Shown piece by piece: positions 32,524-41,847 of a stretch of DNA of 43,661 nt. The notes beneath the pieces are model-generated. The model was not told the origin of the DNA. It was given only the letters and a program-made list of their open reading frames with translations, and did not search any database. The position numbers and the translations under genes are program-made. The stretch comes from YA12-FULL-51-18 sp041665305 (GTDB lineage Bacteria; Elusimicrobiota; Elusimicrobia; Elusimicrobiales; UBA9959), in the NCBI GenBank assembly GCA_041665305.1, contig JBAYJD010000024.1, positions 1 to 43,661 on the forward strand, written 5' to 3'. The first letter of the stretch is position 1, and every line of letters starts with the position of its first letter.

Positions 32524-34989
32524 ATGAATAAAATACCTAACGCTAAAACCGAAAGTTACGACGCGTCGCAGATACAGGTGCTGGAAGGCCTGGAGGCCGT
32601 AAGAAAAAGGCCCGCCATGTATATAGGTTCCACCGGCGTGGGAGGCCTGCATCATCTTGTTTACGAAGTGGTCGATAATTCCATCGACGAGATCCTGGCC
32701 GGCGGCTGCAATACCATAGAGGTCGTCCTAAAGGAAGAAAATATTTGTTCCGTCAGCGATAACGGCCGCGGCATTCCCGTGGACCCGATGAAAGAAGTGA
32801 AGGACCCCAAACTGAAGGGTAAATCCGCGCTGGAAGTGGTTTTGACCGTCCTGCACGCGGGCGGAAAATTCGACGGGGGAGGGTATAAAGTGTCGGGAGG
32901 CCTCCACGGGGTGGGCGTTTCCGTGGTTAACGCCCTTTCGGAGTGGATGGAGGTGGAGGTTTACCGCGAAGGGAAGATCTGGTCCCAGGGGTATCAACGA
33001 GGCAAACCCAAAGCCGATGTTAAAGCCAAGGGGGAGACCAGGGAGCACGGGACCACGGTGAGTTTTAAGCCCGATACGCAGGTTTTCGGGGACGCAGTTT
33101 TTTCTTTCGACACCATTTCCAACCGTCTCAGGGAACTGGCGTTCCTCAATCCCGGGGCCCGCATCACCATCATAGACGAGCGCGATGATAAAAAACACAC
33201 CTTCTTTTTCGAGGGAGGCATCAAGCAGTTCGTAAAGTTCCTGAACACCAATAAGACCGTCCTTCACGAAGAGCCTATCTTTATTTCCAAGGTGGACGGA
33301 GATGTCATGCTGGACCTGGCCATCCAGTATAACGGCGATTATTCCGAGAATATCTATTCTTTCGTGAACAATATCAAGACCATAGAAGGCGGCACCCATG
33401 TGTCCGGCTTCAGGTCCAGCCTGACCCGGGTGATAAACGATTACATAAAAAAATATTCCCTGCTCAAGGACAAGGAGTACGCCGTGACCGGCGACGACGT
33501 GCGCGAGGGCCTTACCACGGTCATCTCGGTCAAGATCCCCCACCCGCAGTTCGAGGGCCAGACCAAGACCAAACTCGGCAATTCCGAAGTCGAAGGGATA
33601 GTTAAATCCATAGCCGGCGAGATGCTGAACGTTTTTTTTGAGGAACATCCCTCCATCGCCAAGGCGATCTGCCAGAAATCCATAGGAGCGGCGGACGCGC
33701 GCGAAGCGGCCAGAAAAGCCAAGGAGCTGGCGCGCCGCAAGGGTTCCCTTTCGGATTCCGGGCTGCCCGGAAAGCTGGCGGACTGCCAGGAGCGCGACCC
33801 TAAAAAAGCGGAGATCTTTATAGTGGAAGGAGACTCGGCCGGCGGTTCGGCCAAGCAGGGCCGCGACCGAGTGTTCCAGGCCATCCTGCCGCTGAGGGGT
33901 AAGATCCTTAATGTCGAAAAATCCCAGCTGGTGAAGATCATTTCCAGCGAGCAGATCCGGACCCTGATTTCCGCCATAGGCACCGGGGTGGGTGAAGGCG
34001 AGGACGGCTTTAATATCGACAAACTCCGTTATCATAAGATCGTGCTGATGGCCGACGCGGATGTGGACGGCCAGCATATCCGTACGTTGCTGCTGACCTT
34101 CCTTTACCGCCAGATGCGGCCGCTGATAGAAGGCGGGCATATATACATAGCCCAGCCTCCGCTCTATAAGGTCAAGAAAGGCAAATTCGAAAGTTATTTC
34201 GACAACGAGGAAAAGCTCCAGGCCTGGCTTACGAAAGAAGCCATCGCCTGCGTCACGGTGCAGAACAGCCGGGGGAAGAAAGTGGAACCCAAAGAACTGG
34301 GCGAACTGCTGGCCCTTTCCATTTCCCTCGATAATGTCATAAGGAAGATGGAATCCAAGAACCTGTCCCTCGCCGATTACGCCGGATTCTCGGCCGAAGG
34401 CAGGATCCCGGTCTGCCGTATCGAGACCGCCCCGGAAACGTATAAATATTTCTTCACCGAGAACGAGTGGATGAACTATTCCAACGAATATGTGGCCAAA
34501 CGCAAAGCGGCTATTTCAAAAGAGCTGCCGGAAGGCGAGTCGGGAATGGAAACGGAGAGCCTCGGCCCGGAATTCCAGTCGCTGGGCGAGTTTACCCGCG
34601 TCAACAACCTTAACCTTAAACTTAAGGCCCTCGGCTATTCGGTCGCCGACCATTTCCGCCAGGAGGAGGACAGGAAGACCCCCCTGTTCGACATCTCAAC
34701 GGAAAAAACGAACATGAAAACCTACGATCTCAAAGGGCTGCTGGAGAACGTGATGCGCATAGGCGCCGTAGGCGCCAATATCCAGCGCTATAAGGGTCTG
34801 GGTGAAATGAACCCCGAGCAGCTGTGGGAAACGACCATGGACCCGATGAAGCGCAGGCTCCTGAAAGTTTCTTTGCAGGATCCGGCCGAAGCGGAAGCTA
34901 TTTTTACCACGCTCATGGGCGACAAGGTGGAACCCAGGCGGGTCTTCATCGAGCAGAACGCCCTTGAAGCCAGGAATCTTGATATCTAG
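32524..34989 (+). CDS. gyrB: DNA gyrase subunit B
   Basis: GyrB provides the ATPase and Toprim domains of gyrase. The 821-aa protein has RKRPAMYIGSTGVGGLHHLV and EVVDNSIDE at the GHKL ATP site, GGLHGVGVSVVNALS, the Toprim motifs EGDSAGGSAKQGRDR and MADADVDGQHIRTLLLTF, and the C-terminal QRYKGLGEMNPEQLWETTMDP. About 150 extra residues lie between the Toprim core and that C-terminal motif, as in many Gram-negative GyrB proteins. AGGAG lies 9 bases before the ATG. gyrA follows 57 bp downstream. Confidence 0.97.
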   Translation: MNKIPNAKTESYDASQIQVLEGLEAVRKRPAMYIGSTGVGGLHHLVYEVVDNSIDEILAGGCNTIEVVLKEENICSVSDNGRGIPVDPMKEVKDPKLKGKSALEVVLTVLHAGGKFDGGGYKVSGGLHGVGVSVVNALSEWMEVEVYREGKIWSQGYQRGKPKADVKAKGETREHGTTVSFKPDTQVFGDAVFSFDTISNRLRELAFLNPGARITIIDERDDKKHTFFFEGGIKQFVKFLNTNKTVLHEEPIFISKVDGDVMLDLAIQYNGDYSENIYSFVNNIKTIEGGTHVSGFRSSLTRVINDYIKKYSLLKDKEYAVTGDDVREGLTTVISVKIPHPQFEGQTKTKLGNSEVEGIVKSIAGEMLNVFFEEHPSIAKAICQKSIGAADAREAARKAKELARRKGSLSDSGLPGKLADCQERDPKKAEIFIVEGDSAGGSAKQGRDRVFQAILPLRGKILNVEKSQLVKIISSEQIRTLISAIGTGVGEGEDGFNIDKLRYHKIVLMADADVDGQHIRTLLLTFLYRQMRPLIEGGHIYIAQPPLYKVKKGKFESYFDNEEKLQAWLTKEAIACVTVQNSRGKKVEPKELGELLALSISLDNVIRKMESKNLSLADYAGFSAEGRIPVCRIETAPETYKYFFTENEWMNYSNEYVAKRKAAISKELPEGESGMETESLGPEFQSLGEFTRVNNLNLKLKALGYSVADHFRQEEDRKTPLFDISTEKTNMKTYDLKGLLENVMRIGAVGANIQRYKGLGEMNPEQLWETTMDPMKRRLLKVSLQDPAEAEAIFTTLMGDKVEPRRVFIEQNALEARNLDI

Positions 34990-35046
34990 GACGGCAGTTT
35001 TAGGGAGAAAGAGGTTTCCGCCCGTTTTATTTTTTAAGGAGCATTT

Positions 35047-37545
35047 ATGACAGAACCGAAGGAACCAAAACACCAGCCTGTTGAAAACCTTTTCACCAAT
35101 GTTATAGAGAGGGATATCAGTGAGGAGATGAAATCCTCCTACATCGAATACTCGATGAGCGTGATCGTGGGCCGCGCCCTGCCGGACGTCCGCGACGGCC
35201 TGAAGCCGGTGCACAGGCGCGTGCTTTATACCATGGACGACATGGGGCTGCAGCACAATAAGCCGTACAAAAAATCCGCCCGCGTGGTCGGCGACGTCAT
35301 GGGTAAATATCATCCGCACGGGGACGCGGCCATCTACGACACCATGGTCCGCATGGCCCAGCCGTTCTCCCTGCGCTATACGCTGGTGGACGGACAGGGG
35401 AATTTCGGTTCGGTGGACGGCGACCCCGCCGCCGCCATGAGGTACACAGAGGCCAGATTGTCGGCCATCGCCGGGGAGCTCCTGGCCGACATCGAAAAAG
35501 AAACGGTTAAATTCGTGCCGAACTATGACGGCTCCATGAAAGAACCGTCTGTCCTGCCGGCCAAGCTGCCGAACCTGCTGGTGAACGGTTCGTCCGGTAT
35601 AGCCGTCGGCATGGCCACCAATATCCCCACGCATAACCTTGGCGAGGTCTGCGACGCCACCATCGCCGTTATAAACAACCCGGACCTCGACACCAAGGAA
35701 CTGATGAAGCTTATTAAAGGCCCGGATTTCCCCACCGCGGGCATTATCCGCGGCCGGCAGGGGATCAGGGACTATTTTGAGACCGGCAGGGGCTCGGTCA
35801 AGATCCAGGCCAGGGCCGAAATAGAGGAGATGAAAGGCAACCGCGAAGCGATCATCATCACCGAACTTCCTTACCAGGTCAACAAAGCCAGCCTGATCGA
35901 GAACATCGCCGAGCTGGTGAAAGAGAAAAAGATCCCGGATATCTCCGATCTGCGCGACGAGTCCGACCGCCGGGGCATGCGCGTGGTCATAGAGATAAAA
36001 CGGGACGGCAACGCCCAGGTGGTGCTGAACCAGCTTTACAAGCATACGCAGATGTCCACTTCGTTCGGCGTCATCATGCTGGCCATCGTGGACGGCCGGC
36101 CGAGGGTGCTGCCCATTAAGGAAGTGATGCTGCAATATGTCCGCCACCGCCGCATCATGGTCTACAACCGCACCAAATACGACCTCAACAAGGCCCTGGC
36201 GCGCGCGCACATCCTGGAAGGCTATCTTATAGCCCTGCGCAACATCGACGCGGTGGTGGAGATCATAAAGAAATCCAGGGATTCCGCGGAAGCCAAACAG
36301 AAATTGATAAAACAATTCGCCCTTAGCGAGATCCAGGCCCAGGCGATCCTCGATATGCGCCTGCACCAGCTGACCAGGCTGGAGGTCGGCGCCATAGAGG
36401 AAGAGCATAAAGGCCTGATGAAGCTGATAGGGGAACTGCGCGCCATTCTGGCGGACCCCAAAAAGATCCTTAAGATCATCATAGATGAATTGCAGGAGCT
36501 TAAGGAAAAATACGGCGACAAGCGCAGGACCGAGATCACCGGAGAAGCCGCCGAACTGGACATAGAAGACCTGATCCCCGAGGAAAAAGTGGTCATCACC
36601 ATGTCTCACGGCGGCTATATCAAAAGGATCCCCTCGGATACTTACAAAGTGCAGGGCCGCGGCGGCAAAGGCATCATCGGCTCCGACGTCAAGGAAGAGG
36701 ACTTCATAGAAAAACTCTTTGTGACCTCCAGCCACGCGACGATCCTGCTGTTCACCACCCGAGGCAAGGTCTATGCCCTGAAAGGCTACGAGATCCCGGA
36801 AGGCAACCGCACCTCCCGCGGCAAGGCCATCGTGAACCTGCTCCAGGTAAAGGACGAAACCGTCACTTCCGTGATCGCCATAGAGTCCTTTGAAGAGGCC
36901 AAGGGCAGGGAATCCTACCTTGTGATGTGCACCCGCAAAGGGAACATTAAAAAAACCCCGATCAAGGAATTCGCCAATATCAGGCGCTCGGGCATCAACG
37001 CCATAACGCTGGAAGACGGGGACATCCTGACCAATGTCGGCCACACCGATGGGAAATATGAGCTTATGATCGGCACCAAGTGCGGCATGTCCATCAGGTT
37101 CAATGAATCCGATGTGCGGTCCATGGGCAGGAACGCCATGGGCGTGCGGGGCATCCGCCTGGACAAGGACGACCAGGTCATAGCCATGGAAGTGGCCGAA
37201 CCGAAGAGCAAAAAAACGCTGCTTACGGTTTGCGAGAACGGCTACGGCAAACGCACCGACCTCGACGAATACCGCAACCAGCACCGCGGCGGTTCCGGCG
37301 TGATCACCATCAAGGCTACGGACCGCAACGGCTCCGTGGTGGCTATCCATCTGGTCGAGGACAAGGACCATCTGATGGTCATGACGGAGAAAGGCAAGAT
37401 CATCCGGATGCCCTGCAAGGATATCCGCGCCATTTCCCGCAATACCCAGGGCGTCAGGCTGGTCCGGCTTGAGGACGGCGACAAGATAGCCTCGGTCGAG
37501 CCTATCGTGGACGACGGAGAGGCCGCGCTGGAAGAGAAAAAATAA
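35047..37545 (+). CDS. gyrA: DNA gyrase subunit A
   Basis: GyrA cleaves and rejoins DNA during supercoiling. The 832-aa protein has GRALPDVRDGLKPVHRRVLY, the catalytic Tyr133 in AAMRYTEARLS, and a six-bladed C-terminal domain (from about residue 520). The quinolone-determining region reads YHPHGDAAIYDTMVRM: Ala94 is at the position of E. coli Ser83, while Asp98 matches Asp87. The GyrA box reads QGRGGKG instead of QRRGGKG. A ribosome site (AAGGAG) precedes the ATG. A strong terminator follows the stop, which ends the replication block. Confidence 0.97.
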   Translation: MTEPKEPKHQPVENLFTNVIERDISEEMKSSYIEYSMSVIVGRALPDVRDGLKPVHRRVLYTMDDMGLQHNKPYKKSARVVGDVMGKYHPHGDAAIYDTMVRMAQPFSLRYTLVDGQGNFGSVDGDPAAAMRYTEARLSAIAGELLADIEKETVKFVPNYDGSMKEPSVLPAKLPNLLVNGSSGIAVGMATNIPTHNLGEVCDATIAVINNPDLDTKELMKLIKGPDFPTAGIIRGRQGIRDYFETGRGSVKIQARAEIEEMKGNREAIIITELPYQVNKASLIENIAELVKEKKIPDISDLRDESDRRGMRVVIEIKRDGNAQVVLNQLYKHTQMSTSFGVIMLAIVDGRPRVLPIKEVMLQYVRHRRIMVYNRTKYDLNKALARAHILEGYLIALRNIDAVVEIIKKSRDSAEAKQKLIKQFALSEIQAQAILDMRLHQLTRLEVGAIEEEHKGLMKLIGELRAILADPKKILKIIIDELQELKEKYGDKRRTEITGEAAELDIEDLIPEEKVVITMSHGGYIKRIPSDTYKVQGRGGKGIIGSDVKEEDFIEKLFVTSSHATILLFTTRGKVYALKGYEIPEGNRTSRGKAIVNLLQVKDETVTSVIAIESFEEAKGRESYLVMCTRKGNIKKTPIKEFANIRRSGINAITLEDGDILTNVGHTDGKYELMIGTKCGMSIRFNESDVRSMGRNAMGVRGIRLDKDDQVIAMEVAEPKSKKTLLTVCENGYGKRTDLDEYRNQHRGGSGVITIKATDRNGSVVAIHLVEDKDHLMVMTEKGKIIRMPCKDIRAISRNTQGVRLVRLEDGDKIASVEPIVDDGEAALEEKK

Positions 37546-37549
37546 TACA

Positions 37550-37588
37550 AAAAGCCGGGCGGGCTATATAAGGGCGCGCCCGGCTTTT
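37550..37588 (+). terminator. Rho-independent terminator after gyrA
   Basis: A perfect 12-bp stem AAAAGCCGGGCG / CGCCCGGCTTTT with a 15-nt loop begins 5 bases after the gyrA stop and ends in a T-run. Confidence 0.9.
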
Positions 37589-37623
37589 GTTGCAGGAGCA
37601 GGCTCCTAATATCGGCTGACTAT

Positions 37624-38220
37624 ATGGATATGCTCCAGTTATTTTCTGCGGTATTCACCCTTACGCTGGTCATGGACCCGCTGGGGAACATCCCGCTTTT
37701 CATGGCCGCGCTTAAAAATGTCCCCGAGGAACGCAGGAAAAAGATAGTGACAAGGGAGCTTTTTATAGCCCTGGGCATTATGTTGTTCTTCCTGGGTTTC
37801 GGCAACTATCTCCTCGGTCTGCTGGCGCTGGATGTCACCGCCATGTCGGTCGCGGGCGGCATAGTGCTGTTCCTCATCGCCCTTCAGATGATCTTCCCTC
37901 CCCGTCACCCTTCTTTCGGCGAGAATCCGGGCGGGGAGCCGTTTATCGTGCCCCTGGCCGTCCCGCTGGTGGCCGGCCCTTCGACGCTTACGACCATTAT
38001 GATCTTCTCCATGAAAGATCCGGGGGCGTGGCCGACCTGGCTGGCTATGATAGGCCTGTCCTGGGCGATCAATGTGGCCATTCTAATCCTGGCCGGCCGG
38101 TTTTCCAGGCTGCTGGGCGACCGGGGTCTGCTGGCCGTGGAAAAACTGATGGGCATGATCCTGATAACCATTTCCGTACAGATGATAATGATGGGCGTGA
38201 AGAAATTTATAGCCGGTTGA
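37624..38220 (+). CDS. MarC-family integral membrane protein
   Basis: The 198-aa protein has about six hydrophobic helices and the MarC (UPF0056) signature: FTLTLVMDPLGNIPLFMA at the N-terminus, AGGIVLFLIALQMIF, then VPLAVPLVAGPSTLTTIMIF. MarC proteins are called NAAT-type transporters, but no substrate is firmly established and the link to multiple antibiotic resistance was not confirmed. It follows the gyrA terminator and has no visible partner, although the next gene starts only 30 bp later. Confidence 0.92.
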   Translation: MDMLQLFSAVFTLTLVMDPLGNIPLFMAALKNVPEERRKKIVTRELFIALGIMLFFLGFGNYLLGLLALDVTAMSVAGGIVLFLIALQMIFPPRHPSFGENPGGEPFIVPLAVPLVAGPSTLTTIMIFSMKDPGAWPTWLAMIGLSWAINVAILILAGRFSRLLGDRGLLAVEKLMGMILITISVQMIMMGVKKFIAG

Positions 38221-38250
38221 CGGCGGCATTTTCTCCGAGGACCTGGAACG

Positions 38251-38886
38251 GTGACAAAAAAATACGGACCTGTGAACGCTAAAAAAACCGGACACGGCGC
38301 CTTGGCGCGCGTAGACAGAATGCTGCGCCGGCCGTTCAGTTATCTCGGGACCTTTATAGGCGACTCAGGGGTCGCCGCCATCCATCCCAGCTCAAAATAT
38401 CTGGTCGCCCGCGTGGTGCGCGCGGTGGAGCAGGGCCGCCCCCGCGTGGTGGTGGAATTCGGCGCGGCCGAGGGCGTCATGACAAAAAAGATCCTGAAAG
38501 GCCTGTCTCACGACGGAGTTCTGGCGGCGATAGAGAGGAATGCGGGGTTTTATAAGGAGTTGGCGGAGATCCGGGACCCCAGGCTTCGCACGGCGTTAGG
38601 CGATGTGAGGGAGATGAAAAAAATACTCGGCGGCCTGGGGATAGAAAAGGCGGATTGTTTCGTTTCCGGCATCCCGTTCAGTTTCCTTTCGCCTGCGGAG
38701 CGCGCGGCCCTGATCCATGAGGTGTATTGCCTGCTTCCGCGCGGAGGCCGGTTCGTGGCGTATCAGTGCACGACGCATCTGATCCCGCTGCTCCGGAAAC
38801 AATTCCAGCAGGTGAAACTGGAGCTGGAGCTCCGCAATCTCCCGCCTCATTTCGTGTTCACCGCCATAAAAAATAAAATGTCGTAA
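38251..38886 (+). CDS. PmtA-like SAM methyltransferase (phospholipid N-methyltransferase family)
   Basis: The 211-aa protein resembles the Sinorhizobium-type PmtA/COG3963 methyltransferases: AIHPSSKYLVARVVRA (the GAI-x-PSS entry), motif I VVVEFGAAEGVMTKKIL, AAIERNAGFYKEL, and SGIPFSFLSPAER (the SGLPF motif), with GGRFVAYQ near the end. Motif I has Gly-Ala-Ala-Glu-Gly where most members have Gly-Pro-Gly-Thr-Gly. Possible activity is phosphatidylethanolamine methylation, or a related lipid; RNA methylation (KsgA-like) fits less well. GTG start. The stop codon lies in the loop of a terminator hairpin that begins inside the gene. Confidence 0.78.
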   Translation: MTKKYGPVNAKKTGHGALARVDRMLRRPFSYLGTFIGDSGVAAIHPSSKYLVARVVRAVEQGRPRVVVEFGAAEGVMTKKILKGLSHDGVLAAIERNAGFYKELAEIRDPRLRTALGDVREMKKILGGLGIEKADCFVSGIPFSFLSPAERAALIHEVYCLLPRGGRFVAYQCTTHLIPLLRKQFQQVKLELELRNLPPHFVFTAIKNKMS

Positions 38887-38899
38887 AACGACATTTTAT
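38873..38899 (+). terminator. Terminator with the stop codon in its loop
   Basis: A perfect 11-bp stem ATAAAATGTCG / CGACATTTTAT has the loop TAAAA, which contains the TAA stop codon (38884-38886) of the PmtA-like gene. A second GC-rich hairpin (38900-38927, CCCGGCG / CGCCGGG) follows at once, before the ettA ribosome site. Confidence 0.65.
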
Positions 38900-38954
38900 C
38901 CAGCCGCCCGGCGGTCCGCCGGGCTGGAACCGTGAAGATCTAAGGAGAACCGTA

Positions 38955-40640
38955 ATGGCCGATAATAAACCGGATAAAATAATCTACTCGATGGTGGGGG
39001 TCAGCAAATTTTACGACAAGAAAGCCGTGCTTAAGGATGTTTATCTTTCTTATTTTTACGGCGCCAAGATAGGCGTGTTGGGCCTGAACGGCTCGGGTAA
39101 AAGCTCTTTGCTTCGCATCCTGGCGGGCAAGGACCAGGATTTTAAAGGCGAAACCGTCCTTTCCCCCGGCCATACTGTGGGAATGCTGGAGCAGGAGCCC
39201 GTGCTGGACGAGGCTAAAACCGTCCGCCAGGTGGTGGAAGAGGGCGTCCCGGAAACCATGGCCGCGCTCAGGGAATATAACGAGATCAACGAAAAAATGG
39301 CCGAGCCGATGGGCGACGCCGAGATGAACGCCCTTATCGAACGGCAGTCCAAGGTGCAGGAAAAGATAGACGCCCTGGACGCCTGGGATATAGATTCGCG
39401 GCTTGAAATGGCCATGGACGCCCTCGGCTGCCCGGACGGGGAGACTCCGGTCCGCGTGATCTCCGGCGGAGAAAAAAGACGGGTGGCCCTGTGCCGGCTG
39501 CTCCTGCAGAAGCCGGATATCCTTCTCCTGGACGAACCCACCAACCACCTCGACGCGGAGTCCGTCGCCTGGCTGGAACATCATTTAAAAGAATACAAAG
39601 GCACCGTTATAGCCGTGACCCACGACCGTTATTTTCTGGACAATGTGGCCGGCTGGATCCTGGAACTGGACCGAGGGCACGGCATTCCCTGGAAGGGGAA
39701 CTATTCCTCCTGGCTTGAGCAGAAGCAGAACCGCCTGCGCCTTGAAGAGAAGGCCGAGACCGACAGGCAGAGAACGCTGGCGCGCGAACTTGAATGGATC
39801 AGGATGTCGCCCAAAGGCCGCCGCGTCAAGTCCCAGGCCCGCATCACCGCCTATGAGAACCTGCTGGGACAGAACAATGAAAAGCTGTCCGGGGACCTGG
39901 AGATCTATATTCCGGCCGGACCAAGGCTGGGCTCCGTAGTGATCGAAGCGGAGAATATTTCAAAAGCCTATGGCGACAAGATCTTAATGGAGGGACTCAG
40001 CTTCAAATTGCCGCCGGGAGGGATCGTCGGCGTAATCGGGCCCAACGGCGCGGGCAAGACCACGCTTTTTAAAATGATAACCGGCGCGGAGAAACCCGAC
40101 TCCGGTTCCTTCAGGGTCGGAGAAACGGTCAGGATGTCCTATGTCGACCAGGCCAGGTCTTCCCTGGACCCTTCCAAGAATGTCTGGGAGGCTATCTCCG
40201 GGGGTCTGGATATAGTTAAGCTTGGCAAGCAGGAAGTTAATTCCCGGGCTTATGTGGCCCGGTTCAATTTTATGGGGCCCGACCAGCAAAAAAAGGTCGG
40301 GGACCTGTCCGGCGGAGAGCGCAACAGGGTCCATCTGGCCGTGATGCTGAAAGAAGGGTCCAACCTCCTGCTCCTCGACGAGCCGACCAACGACCTGGAT
40401 GTGAATACCATGCGCGCCCTGGAAGAAGCGCTGGAAAATTTCGGCGGCTGCGCCGTGGTCATCAGCCACGACCGCTGGTTCCTTGACAGGATCGCCACTC
40501 ATATCATGGCCTTTGAAGGCGACAGCAAAGTGGCGTGGTTCGAGGGTAATTTTTCGGAGTACGAGGAGAACCGCCGGGCCCGTCTGGGCGCGGAGGCCGA
40601 AACGCCGCACCGCATCAAATACCGCAAACTCGTCCGCTGA
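38955..40640 (+). CDS. ettA: Energy-dependent translational throttle protein EttA (ABC-F)
   Basis: EttA is an ABC-F ATPase that gates entry of ribosomes into elongation according to the ATP/ADP ratio by binding the E site. The 561-aa length is typical. Two ABC domains are visible: Walker A GLNGSGKSS, signature SGGEKRRVALC and Walker B LLLDEPTNHLD in the first; Walker A GPNGAGKTT, LSGGERNRVHLA and LLLDEPTNDLD in the second. The P-site tRNA interaction motif region, about 80 charged residues (KQNRLRLEEKAETDRQRTLA, followed by KGRRVKSQARITAYENL), lies between them. AAGGAG is 8 bases before the ATG. Uup and other ABC-F members lack this exact linker. Confidence 0.95.
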   Translation: MADNKPDKIIYSMVGVSKFYDKKAVLKDVYLSYFYGAKIGVLGLNGSGKSSLLRILAGKDQDFKGETVLSPGHTVGMLEQEPVLDEAKTVRQVVEEGVPETMAALREYNEINEKMAEPMGDAEMNALIERQSKVQEKIDALDAWDIDSRLEMAMDALGCPDGETPVRVISGGEKRRVALCRLLLQKPDILLLDEPTNHLDAESVAWLEHHLKEYKGTVIAVTHDRYFLDNVAGWILELDRGHGIPWKGNYSSWLEQKQNRLRLEEKAETDRQRTLARELEWIRMSPKGRRVKSQARITAYENLLGQNNEKLSGDLEIYIPAGPRLGSVVIEAENISKAYGDKILMEGLSFKLPPGGIVGVIGPNGAGKTTLFKMITGAEKPDSGSFRVGETVRMSYVDQARSSLDPSKNVWEAISGGLDIVKLGKQEVNSRAYVARFNFMGPDQQKKVGDLSGGERNRVHLAVMLKEGSNLLLLDEPTNDLDVNTMRALEEALENFGGCAVVISHDRWFLDRIATHIMAFEGDSKVAWFEGNFSEYEENRRARLGAEAETPHRIKYRKLVR

Positions 40641-40670
40641 CGCGTGGATTAAAAAATTTTTGCCGGCGTT

Positions 40671-41036
40671 TTATTTTTTATGATTTTTCCAAACATCCTT
40701 GATCTGTTGCACCTGGCGCTTTAGCTGGAGCTGCTGCTCCTTTTTTATCCGATTCAGGTATTCCTTGCTGAGTGCGGGAGGTTTTTCCACGTGCCGTATT
40801 TCCGGCTCCGTACTGACCGATACGACGATGGACGGGGGCGTATAGGGGCCGGAGGGCAGCTGCGCGGCGGCGGGGACCGGGAGGTCTGTGTGGGCAGGCA
40901 GGGGCACCCCTTCAGGAACAGGCCGCGGCATTGCGCTTTCAGTGGGAAGAACGCCGAGGCTCCCCCGGTTCATTAACTGCAAAGCGGCCACAGCGGCTAG
41001 TAAAACAACAACGGTCAAAATGATCCATCGATTCAT
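40671..41036 (-). CDS. Small membrane-anchored protein with Pro-rich stalk and charged C-terminal helix
   Basis: The 121-aa protein has one N-terminal transmembrane helix (MNRWIILTVVVLLAAVAALQLM), a Pro-rich middle (residues about 35-90, VPEGVPLPAHTDLPVPAAAQ) and a charged, coiled-coil-like helix at the C-terminus (LNRIKKEQQLQLKRQVQQIKD). I recognise no family. It is the last gene of the operon with three secreted paralogs: its start lies 10 bp after the stop of the previous gene. It could be a periplasmic or surface partner of those proteins (inference). No ribosome site is evident. Confidence 0.7.
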   Translation of the reverse strand: MNRWIILTVVVLLAAVAALQLMNRGSLGVLPTESAMPRPVPEGVPLPAHTDLPVPAAAQLPSGPYTPPSIVVSVSTEPEIRHVEKPPALSKEYLNRIKKEQQLQLKRQVQQIKDVWKNHKK

Positions 41037-41046
41037 AAGATTAAAG

Positions 41047-41844
41047 TCAATACAAGGGTGTTCTCGCTACGAATGTGCAGGGATAAGCGGCCGGGAAGTT
41101 CGTATTCCAGGAGGCAATGGTGATTATCACCCCGCATCCCCAGTGCAGATGCAATTGACCGTGGCAATTTTCATTAACGCCGGAGCCCATAGAGGGCGTT
41201 ATTGCTCCTACGGTCGTGATGGTCGGGCACCGGTATAACGGCGCCAGACAAGGTCTGTTGCTGGAGGCTTCCGGGGTGCCGGGATTGTTGCAGTTGGGCA
41301 TTGCTGTCGTAAGAGCCGCCCAGGAGGCCCTTCCGTTGGCATCGGAAGTCAGGGTCCTGCCTGCCGCCTCTGTTCCGTCCTGCAGCTTGAAGGTGCCCAC
41401 CACATGAAGGGAGGCCTGCGGGTTCCGGTTGGGCCCTATGCCTAAGCGGCCGCCGTTGGATTGCAGCACAAGCGACCGCACGCCGCCGCCGTCGTCATAG
41501 GCGTTTATGATCGAGCCGGCCACAACGCCCGGCCGGTGATAGCTGCTTAATTCCAGGCCCGTCTTCAAGCCGTTGACCGTGTCCATGACGCTTAATTTTG
41601 CCCGCGGCGCCGCCGTCCCGATGCCGACTCTGCCGTAGTCGCGGGCAAGCACCGTGTTTACTCCGGGCGCCACAGTCCCTCCGGTGGTCAGGAGGCTGAT
41701 GTAACCGCCGTAGGGCGCGGGGTAATATGTCGTCAAGTTTAAGGATTCGGCTTCCAGAAATTCCGGGCGCCAGGAGAGTAAAAAAGCCGTCAGGACCAGA
41801 ACACATTTAGTTCTCATAAGAAGATCCATGCCGTTCCCGCTCAT
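41047..41844 (-). CDS. Secreted LTTYYPAPY-family protein, paralog 1
   Basis: The product has a signal peptide (from the Met at 41817: MRTKCVLVLTAFLLSW to EFLEA) followed by ESLNLTTYYPAPYGGY at the mature N-terminus. The body is a series of short repeat units: VGIGTAAPRAKLSVMDT, then RLGIGPNRNPQASLHVVGT and TLTSDANGRASW, a pattern shared with tail-fibre/S74-type surface proteins. The C-terminus is Cys-rich (CNNPG, NRPCLAPLYRC, ENCHGQ) and ends YPCTFVARTPLY. The function is unknown; it is likely exported to the periplasm or surface. The annotated ATG (41844) lies 3 bp after the stop of paralog 2. Confidence 0.82.
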   Translation of the reverse strand: MSGNGMDLLMRTKCVLVLTAFLLSWRPEFLEAESLNLTTYYPAPYGGYISLLTTGGTVAPGVNTVLARDYGRVGIGTAAPRAKLSVMDTVNGLKTGLELSSYHRPGVVAGSIINAYDDGGGVRSLVLQSNGGRLGIGPNRNPQASLHVVGTFKLQDGTEAAGRTLTSDANGRASWAALTTAMPNCNNPGTPEASSNRPCLAPLYRCPTITTVGAITPSMGSGVNENCHGQLHLHWGCGVIITIASWNTNFPAAYPCTFVARTPLY

Positions 41845-41847
41845 ATA

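Noticed and set aside
34696..37371. An 891-codon open frame on the minus strand opposite gyrA, and similar long antisense frames opposite gyrB, ispDF and the beta clamp
   Set aside because: They exist because the GC-rich codon use of the real genes leaves few stops on the other strand. The translations have no recognisable domains, and the plus-strand genes carry all known motifs.
37594..37607. Palindrome AGGAGCAGGCTCCT after the gyrA terminator
   Set aside because: It is short and sits right after the terminator; it may be related to the repeat at the window edge, but the match is only about 10 bases.
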